Assembly: GCA_949358305.1 (NCBI GenBank) | Contig: OX442318.1 | Coordinates: forward strand, 15,730,517-15,794,516 | Reading direction: 5' to 3' | From: Strigamia acuminata | Lineage: Eukaryota; Arthropoda; Chilopoda; Geophilomorpha; Linotaeniidae | Length of the DNA stretch: 64,000 bases | Shown: in pieces, positions 55,699 through 64,000 of the stretch | Numbering within the stretch: position 1 is the stretch's first letter | Layout of the letters: each line of letters starts with the position of its first letter | Notes under the pieces: model-generated | Seen by the model: only the letters and a program-made list of their open reading frames with translations | Database searches by the model: none | Told to the model about the DNA's origin: nothing | Translations under genes and position numbers: made by a program

Positions 55699-58600
55699 AT
55701 TGCTTGGATGTTGCTAAAACTTGCATTGAAGGCTTCTACTAAGGTTTAAACACTATTTCTAAACATTCAGAGACATTGGGCTTGTGGTGTTTGTGCTAAG
55801 TCAACTGTGATAAGATCAAAAGTCTATTCTCCCAAATCATTGCTTGGATGTTGCTAAAACTTACATCGAAGGCTTCTACTAAGGTTTAAACACTATTTCT
55901 GAACTTTCAGAGAAATTTGTCTTGTGGTGTTTGTGCTAAGTGAACTGTGATGAGATCAAAAGTCTATTCTCCCAAATCATTGCTTGGATGTTGCTAAAAC
56001 TTACATTGAAGGCTTCTACTAAGGTTTAAACACTATTTCTGAACATTTAGAGACATTGGTCTTGTGGTGTTTGTGCTAAGTCAACTGCGATGTGAAATGA
56101 GCTCAAAAATTTTTTTTAAAAATTTATTGCTTGAATGTTGCTAAAACATGCATTAAAGGCTTCTACCAAGGTTTAAACACTATTTCTGAACATTTAGAGA
56201 CATTGGTCTTGTGGTGTTTGTGCAAAGTCAACTGTGATGAGATCAAAAGTCTATTCTCCCAAATCATTGCTTGGATGTTGCTAAAACTTGCATTGAAGGC
56301 TTCTACTAAGGTTTAAACACTATTTCTGAACATTCAGAAACATTGGTCTTGTGGTGTTTGTGCAAAGTCAACTGTGATGAGATCAAAAGTCTATTCTCCC
56401 AAATCATTGCTTGAATGTCGCTAAAACTTGCATTGAAGGCTTCTACTAAGGTTTAAACACTATTTCTGAATATTTAGAGACATTGGTCTTGTGGTGTTTG
56501 TGCTAAGTCAACTGCGATGTGAAATGAGCTCAAAAATTTTTTTTAAAAATTTATTGCTTGGATGTTGCTAAAACTTGCATTGAAGGCTTCTACTAAGGTT
56601 TAAACACTATTTCTGAACATTCAGAGACATTGGTCTTGTGGTGTTTGTGCAAAGTCAACTGTGATAAGATCAAAAGTCTATTCTCCCAAATCATTGCTTG
56701 GATGTTGCTAAAACTTACATCGAAGGCTTCTACTAAGGTTTAAACACTATTTCTGAACTTTAAGAGAAATTTGTCTTGTGGTGTTTGTGCTAAGTGAACT
56801 GTGATGAGATCAAAAGTCTATTCTCCCAAATCATTGCTTGGATGTTGCTAAAACTTACATTGAAGGCTTCTACTAAGGTTTAAACACTATTTCTGAACAT
56901 TTAGAGACATTGGTCTTGTGGTGTTTGTGCTAAGTCAACTGCGATGTAAAATAAGCTCAAAAATTTGTTTTTCAAAATTTATTACTTGGATGTTGCTAAA
57001 ACTTGCATTGAAGGCTTCTACTAAGGTTTAAACACTATTTCTGAACATTTAGAGACATTGGTCTTGTGGTGTTTGTGCTAAGTCAACTGCGATGTAAAAT
57101 AAGCTCAAAAATTTGTTTTTCAAAATTTATTACTTGGATGTTGCTAAAACTTGCATTGAAGGCTTCTACTAAGGTTTAAAAACTATTTCTGAACATTCAG
57201 AAACATTGGTCTTTTGGTGTTTGTGCAAAGTCAACTGTGATGAGATCAAAAGTCTATTCTCCCAAATCATTGCTTGAATGTCGCTAAAACTTGCATTGAA
57301 GGCTTCTACTAAGGTTTAAACACTATTTCTGAATATTTAGAGACATTGGTCTTGTGGTGTTTGTGCTAAGTCAACTGCGATGTGAAATGAGCTCAAAAAT
57401 TTTTTTTAAAAATTTATTGCTTGGATGTTGCTAAAACTTGCATTGAAGGCTTCTACTAAGGTTTAAACACTATTTCTGAACATTCAGAGACATTGGTCTT
57501 GTGGTGTTTGTGCAAAGTCAACTGTGATAAGATCAAAAGTCTATTCTCCCAAAAATCATTGCTTGGATGTTGCTAAAACTTGCATTGAAGGCTTCTACTA
57601 AGGTTTAAACACTATTTCTAAACATTCAGAGAAATTTGTCTTGTGGTGTTTGTGCTAAGTGAACTGTGATAAGATCAAAAGTCTATTCTCCCAAATCATT
57701 GCTTGGATGTTGCTAAAACTTACATCGAAGGCTTCTACTAAGGTTTAAACACTATTTCTGAACTTTCAAAGAAATTTGTCTTGTGGTGTTTGTGCTAAGT
57801 GAACTGTGATGAGATCAAAAGTCTATTCTCCCAAATCATTGCTTGGATGTTGCTAAAACTTACATTGAAAGCTTCTACTAAAGTTTAAACACTATTTCTG
57901 AACATTCAGAAACATTGATCTTGTGGTGTTTGTGCAAAGTCAACTGTGATGAGATCAAAAGTCTATTCTCCCAAATCATTGCTTGGATGTTGCTAAAACT
58001 TGCATTGAAGGCTTTTACTAAGGCTTAAACACTATTTCTGAAATTCAGAAACATTGGTCTTGTGGTGTTTGTGCAAAGTCAACTGTGATGAGATCAACAG
58101 TCTATTCTCCCAAATCATTGCTTGAATGTTGCTAAAACTTGCATTGAAGGCTTCTACTAAGGTTTAAACACTATTTCTGAACATTTAGAGACATTGGTCT
58201 TGTGGTGTTTGTGCTAAGTCAACTGCGATGTAAAATAAACTCAAAAATTTATTTTTCAAAATTTATTACTTGGATGTTGCTAAAACTTGCATTGAAGGCT
58301 TCTACTAAGGTTTAAACACTATTTCTGAACATTCAGAAACATTGGTCTTGTGGTGTTTGTGCAAAGTCAACTGTGATGAGATCAAAAGTCTATTCTCCCT
58401 AATCATTGCTTGGATGTTGCTAAAACTTGCATTGAAGGCTTCTACTAAGATTTAAACACTATTTCTGAACTTTCAGAGAAATTTGTCTTGTGGTGTTTGT
58501 GCTAAGTGAACTGTGATGAGATCAAAAGTCTATTCTCCCAAATCATTGCTTGGATGTTGCTAAAACTTACATTGAAGGCTTCTACTAAGGTTTAAACACT

Positions 58601-58934
58601 ATTTCTGAACATTTAGAGACATTGGTCTTGTGGTGTTTGTGCTAAGTCAACTGCGATGTGAAATGAGCTCAAAAATTTTTTTTAAAAATTTATTGCTTGA
58701 ATGTTGCTAAAACATGCATTGAAGGCTTCTACCAAGGTTTAAACACTATTTCTGAACATTCAGAGACATTGGTCTTGTGGTGTTTGTGCTAAGTCAACTG
58801 TGATAAGATCAAAAGTCTATTCTCCCAAATCATTGCATGGATGTTGCTAAAACTTACATCGAAGGCTTCTACTAAGGTTTAAACACTATTTCTGAACTTT
58901 CAGAGAAATTTGTCTTGCGGTGTTTGTGCTAAGT
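55699..58934. repeat. ~140-bp satellite array, unit 4
   Basis: Shortened and rearranged relative to unit 3 (for example near 57270-57680). It ends in a partial monomer (GTGCTAAGT) fused directly to the next block. Confidence 0.92.
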
Positions 58935-59230
58935 TGTGATGATTACAAATCCGTATTTATCAATGTTCACAATAGATGGCGCTGTTTACCAAACGCGCGT
59001 AATTCAAACTCGATAAAACTAAAAAGTGTGATAAATAATTATTTAGACACGATGAATAAAATATAACTATTTTATTCGACATAAACTAAGTATTAATTAC
59101 TTGATGATGTTGATTCTGTTGAATCAATATCCACATTACTTACCTGTCGAAGGGAACCAATCGGACCCTTCCGGACCCCAACTGGGCCCATCTGGACATA
59201 GTCATATATTAGGTCCGGACTAGTGACCCA

Positions 59231-59295
59231 CGAATCCGCCGATTCGTACGCTGATTGGCTGTCGCCAATCTAGTAGTTCTACAGAACTATATAAG
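59231..59295 (+). promoter_or_regulatory. Promoter, unit 5
   Basis: Same elements, unchanged despite the divergent sequence just upstream; TATATAAG at 59288. Confidence 0.55.
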
Positions 59296-59317
59296 CTCCA
59301 GTTTCTCACCCGCTAAC

Positions 59318-60530
59318 CCCCCTGGCTTGATAACTGAACTTGTATATTGTCTGTAGTTGAATTGTTATTGTTTGATTTCATTATTCTCTATCGACACATC
59401 AGGCCACCTCAGCTCTCCACAGTTAGTATTCATTACTATTTGTTATTGCTGTTGTAGGGCTATTTCGGGAAGGCTAACTCCGGTAATAGACATGCATTCG
59501 CATGAAATGGCCCCGTAACGTTAGCCAGCGGTTCTACGGGACAGTAGGATTTCGTACGGTGGCTTAATATAACGGTCGTATACAGTACGACCTTGCTAAA
59601 TAAAAGTAGGTCCCTCAGCTAACTGGCCACAGTCCGCTACAGGATGGCTGTTGTAAACAGCCCACGCAGGTTCCCGTCTTTCTACGATTGGTCCTTCCGC
59701 TCGTTAAAAGTCGGTAAAAGCCTAATATACAGGTAACACGCCGGGTTGGTAGCCCGTGAGTAATATCTTCAAGATGTTGCGATAAATAACTACCTGGATA
59801 ATGGTAATCCAACGGCAGTGGCCGATTAATATTTTACCCGGTGCTCGATCAGTGGATCCCGCCATCGTAAGGCATGCTGGCGGATGGAGGAGTCAAATCC
59901 TCCCGCGATGGTTCTCTCGACCGTCGTGACGGTCCCCGCCCCATTGTACCCTCCGGGTTAGTAACCCGTGAACAGGAGTTGAAGAACACTGTGCTAAACA
60001 AATTACTCGGGCATTGGTAATCCTGTATTGGCAATATCTTTTAAACCCGGTAAGTCCATAGAAATGTTTACCTGGTGGTTGGTACCACCGATAGCGAATT
60101 AAAGCGGACAATTAAATACTCGGCGCCTGATCACGAGATCTTGTCGTCGTAAGGCATGCTGGCGGATGGAGTCTCAACAACTCCCGCGACGTTCTCTCAA
60201 TTGTCGTGACGGTCCCCGCCCAATTAATATTTATACAACAATTCATTTGTTGTATTCCACTAATTACTTTACTTTTATTCATTTGAAACAATGGAATATT
60301 CTGCCGAATATTCCTATTCCTGCGAAGGACGCTTCGCATATTCAGATAATCGATGCTGCGGACCAAATACGTCTCCGTAGCGATATTTGTGACGATGCCG
60401 CAAGTCAGCCGTATCCCTCTGGCTTCGCCCGGATCCTCAACCAGTTGATGCCGCCCGTTTACACGCGTCAAGAACCCATCTTTGTTATTGTTATTATTCA
60501 GTAATAAATATGTTATGTCACACTAAAAAC
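59318..60530 (+). ncRNA. Predicted structured RNA, unit 5
   Basis: Same hairpins, with no difference from unit 4 seen; AATAAA at 60503-60508. Confidence 0.4.
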
Positions 60531-60689
60531 TGTAAGTTATTTCTGCTCAGTCATGAATTCATATTTTTACACAGACTTCTGTAAGCTTATCTCGGTTAGG
60601 TTGTTGCTACTCCTAGCAACGTCTTGTTTAAACCGATTAATTATCTATCTTAAATGGCTATTAAATCAGCCAAAAGTAGAATCGTCACA

Positions 60690-63600
60690 ATTGCTTGGAT
60701 GTTGCTAAAACTTGCATTGAAGGCTTCTACTAAGGTTTAAACACTATTTCTAAACATTCAGAGACATTGGGCTTGTGGTGTTTGTGCTAAGTCAACTGTG
60801 ATAAGATCAAAAGTCTATTCTCCCAAATCATTGCTTGGATGTTGCTAAAACTTACATCGAAGGCTTCTACTAAGGTTTAAACACTATTTCTGAACTTTCA
60901 GAGAAATTTGTCTTGTGGTGTTTGTGCTAAGTGAACTGTGATGAGATCAAAAGTCTATTCTCCCAAATCATTGCTTGGATGTTGCTAAAACTTACATTGA
61001 AGGCTTCTACTAAGGTTTAAACACTATTTCTGAACATTTAGAGACATTGGTCTTGTGGTGTTTGTGCTAAGTCAACTGCGATGTGAAATGAGCTCAAAAA
61101 TTTTTTTTAAAAATTTATTGCTTGAATGTTGCTAAAACATGCATTAAAGGCTTCTACCAAGGTTTAAACACTATTTCTGAACATTTAGAGACATTGGTCT
61201 TGTGGTGTTTGTGCAAAGTCAACTGTGATGAGATCAAAAGTCTATTCTCCCAAATCATTGCTTGGATGTTGCTAAAACTTGCATTGAAGGCTTCTACTAA
61301 GGTTTAAACATTATTTCTGAACATTCAGAAACATTGGTCTTGTGGTGTTTGTGCAAAGTCAACTGTGATGAGATCAAAAGTCTATTCTCCCAAATCATTG
61401 CTTGAATGTCGCTAAAACTTGCATTGAAGGCTTCTACTAAGGTTTAAACACTATTTCTGAATATTTAGAGACATTGGTCTTGTGGTGTTTGTGCTAAGTC
61501 AACTGCGATGTGAAATGAGCTCAAAAATTTTTTTTAAAAATTTATTGCTTGGATGTTGCTAAAACTTGCATTGAAGGCTTCTACTAAGGTTTAAACACTA
61601 TTTCTGAACATTCAGAGACATTGGTCTTGTGGTGTTTGTGCAAAGTCAACTGTGATAAGATCAAAAGTCTATTCTCCCAAATCATTGCTTGGATGTTGCT
61701 AAAACTTACATCGAAGGCTTCTACTAAGGTTTAAACACTATTTCTGAACTTTAAGAGAAATTTGTCTTGTGGTGTTTGTGCTAAGTGAACTGTGATGAGA
61801 TCAAAAGTCTATTCTCCCAAATCATTGCTTGGATGTTGCTAAAACTTACATTGAAGGCTTCTACTAAGGTTTAAACACTATTTCTGAACATTTAGAGACA
61901 TTGGTCTTGTGGTGTTTGTGCTAAGTCAACTGCGATGTAAAATAAGCTCAAAAATTTGTTTTTCAAAATTTATTACTTGGATGTTGCTAAAACTTGCATT
62001 GAAGGCTTCTACTAAGGTTTAAACACTATTTCTGAACATTTAGAGACATTGGTCTTGTGGTGTTTGTGCTAAGTCAACTGCGATGTAAAATAAGCTCAAA
62101 AATTTGTTTTTCAAAATTTATTACTTGGATGTTGCTAAAACTTGCATTGAAGGCTTCTACTAAGGTTTAAAAACTATTTCTGAACATTCAGAAACATTGG
62201 TGTTTTGGTGTTTGTGCAAAGTCAACTGTGATGAGATCAAAAGTCTATTCTCCCAAATCATTGCTTGGATGTTGCTAAAACTTACATCGAAGGCTTCTAC
62301 TAAGGTTTAAACACTATTTCTGAACTTTCAGAGAAATTTGTCTTGTGGTGTTTGTGCTAAGTGAACTGTGATGAGATCAAAAGTCTATTCTCCCAAATTA
62401 TTGCTTGGATGTTGCTAAAACTTACATTGAAGGCTTCTACTAAAGTTGAAACACTATTTCTGAACATTCAGAAACATTGATCTTGTGGTGTTTGTGCAAA
62501 GTCAACTGTGATGAGATCAAAAGTCTATTCTCCCAAATCATTGCTTGAATGTCGCTAAAACTTGCATTGAAGGCTTCTACTAAGGTTTAAACACTATTTC
62601 TGAACATTTAGAGACATTGGTCTTGTGGTGTTGTGCTAAGTCAACTGCGATGTGAAATGAGCTCAAAAATTTTTTTTAAAAATTTATTGCTTGGATGTTG
62701 CTAAAACTTGCATTGAAGGCTTCTACTAAGGTTTAAACACTATTTCTGAACATTCAGAGACATTGGTCTTGTGGTGTTTGTGCAAAGTCAACTGTGATGA
62801 GATCAAAAGTCTATTCTCCCAAAAATCATTGCTTGGATGTTGCTAAAACTTGCATTGAAGGCTTCTACTAAGGTTTAAACACTATTTCTAAACATTCAGA
62901 GACATTGGGCTTGTGGTGTTTGTGCTAAGTCAACTGTGATAAGATCAAAAGTCTATTCTCCCAAATCATTGCTTGGATGTTGCTAAAACTTACATCGAAG
63001 GCTTCTACTAAGGTTTAAACACTATTTCTGAACTTTCAAAGAAATTTGTCTTGTGGTGTTTGTGCTAAGTGAACTGTGATGAGATCAAAAGTCTATTCTC
63101 CCAAATCATTGCTTGGATGTTGCTAAAACTTACATTGAAAGCTTCTACTAAAGTTTAAACACTATTTCTGAACATTCAGAAACATTGATCTTGTGGTGTT
63201 TGTGCAAAGTCAACTGTGATGAGATCAAAAGTCTATTCTCCCAAATCATTGCTTGGATGTTGCTAAAACTTGCATTGAAGGCTTTTACTAAGGTTTAAAC
63301 ACTATTTCTGAAATTCAGAAACATTGGTCTTGTGGTGTTTGTGCAAAGTCAACTGTGATGAGATCAACAGTCTATTCTCCCAAATCATTGCTTGAATGTT
63401 GCTAAAACTTGCATTGAAGGCTTCTACTAAAGTTTAAACACTATTTCTGAACATTTAGAGACATTGGTCTTGTGGTGTTTGTGCTAAGTCAACTGCGATG
63501 TAAAATAAACTCAAAAATTTATTTTTCAAAATTTATTACTTGGATGTTGCTAAAACTTGCATTGAAGGCTTCTACTAAGGTTTAAACACTATTTCTGAAC

Positions 63601-63924
63601 ATTTAGAGACATTGGTCTTGTGGTGTTTGTGCTAAGTCAACTGCGATGTGAAATGAGCTCAAAAATTTTTTTTAAAAATTTATTGCTTGAATGTTGCTAA
63701 AACATGCATTGAAGGCTTCTACCAAGGTTTAAACACTATTTCTGAACATTCAGAGACATTGGTCTTGTGGTGTTTGTGCTAAGTCAACTGTGATAAGATC
63801 AAAAGTCTATTCTCCCAAATCATTGCTTGGATGTTGCTAAAACTTACATCGAAGGCTTCTACTAAGGTTTAAACACTATTTCTGAACTTTCAGAGAAATT
63901 TGTCTTGTGGTGTTTGTGCTAAGT
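60690..63924. repeat. ~140-bp satellite array, unit 5
   Basis: Ends at the same GTGCTAAGT/TGTGATG junction as unit 4, so that junction has been copied. Confidence 0.92.
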
Positions 63925-64000
63925 TGTGATGATTACAAATCCGTATTTATCAATGTTCACAATAGATGGCGCTGTTTACCAAACGCGCGTAATTCAAACT
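63925..64000 (+). mobile_element. 1755-bp block, unit 6, start only
   Basis: Same direct satellite junction and the same TTTACCAAAC variant as unit 5. It runs off the window. Confidence 0.6.

Larger units (their letters stand above)
58935..60689 (+). mobile_element. 1755-bp block, unit 5 (chimeric 5' part)
   Basis: Same length, but the first ~260 bp differ at nine positions from units 1-4 (for example TTTACCAAAC, ACGATGAAT, TTGATGATG), while the rest matches units 3 and 4. Satellite joins directly at TGTGATG, with no leader and no CCTAA run. Confidence 0.6.
36090..64000. repeat. AT-richer higher-order array (unit 4991-6025 bp)
   Basis: Five 1755-bp blocks plus the start of a sixth alternate with arrays of ~140-bp satellite. 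Spacing from block to block is 6025, 6025, 5744 and 4991 bp. Units 1 and 2 share TCCTTCAG (near 36827) and CGATACTG (near 37565); units 3-5 share TCCCTCAG and CGATGCTG. This splits the array into two lineages. Lengths differ by whole satellite monomers. Otherwise units are nearly identical, indicating recent amplification. Confidence 0.93.

Overview
This window is repeat DNA from an animal, most likely an arthropod that methylates CpG. Both retrotransposon primer sites (16390-16401 on the minus strand, 20254-20265 on the plus strand) match the 3' end of animal initiator tRNA-Met. Short CCTAA (TTAGG-type) telomere-like runs sit at 42051, 48076 and 53821. MBD-carrying Copia elements of the kind found here have, as far as I recall, been reported in arthropods (a centipede and a spider). 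I cannot name the species, and I see no host protein-coding, rRNA or tRNA gene.

Positions 1-36089 hold a GC-rich, extremely CpG-dense complex tandem array of five copies with a basic period of 3934 bp. Each copy has a left arm of about 380 bp, a core of CCGTTAACGG-type minisatellite with AT-richer islands of about 95 bp, an inverted right arm of about 365 bp, and a spacer of about 1.13 kb with its own smaller inverted pair. Arm-core-arm resembles a foldback element. Many differences between minisatellite copies are CpG to TpG or CpA, as expected if the array is methylated in the germline.

Two complete, apparently intact Ty1/copia retrotransposons sit inside the minisatellite cores. Copia-1 (10276-16662, minus strand) has 261-bp LTRs, target duplication ATTTT and a 1493-aa Gag-Pol. 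Copia-2 (19717-26915, plus strand) has 536-bp LTRs, target duplication TTAAC and a 1667-aa Gag-Pol. In each, the two LTRs look identical, so the insertions are young. Both polyproteins carry a methyl-CpG-binding domain (MBD) between integrase and reverse transcriptase. A reasonable model is that the MBD steers integration into methylated CpG-dense satellite.

At 36089/36090 the GC array stops abruptly and an AT-richer array runs to the window end. It has units of 6025, 6025, 5744 and 4991 bp. Each unit has (a) a 1755-bp block with TGTGA...TCACA ends, a CCAAT/TATA promoter, a series of hairpins and an AATAAA signal; (b) a 3.2-4.1 kb array of ~140-bp satellite monomers; and, at three of the junctions, (c) a CCTAA telomere-like run plus a 95-bp leader. 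Two diverged modules inside the block keep the same hairpins through compensatory changes and G-U pairs on the plus strand. This suggests a tandemly repeated structured non-coding RNA, or a very long solo LTR, and is the least familiar feature of the window.
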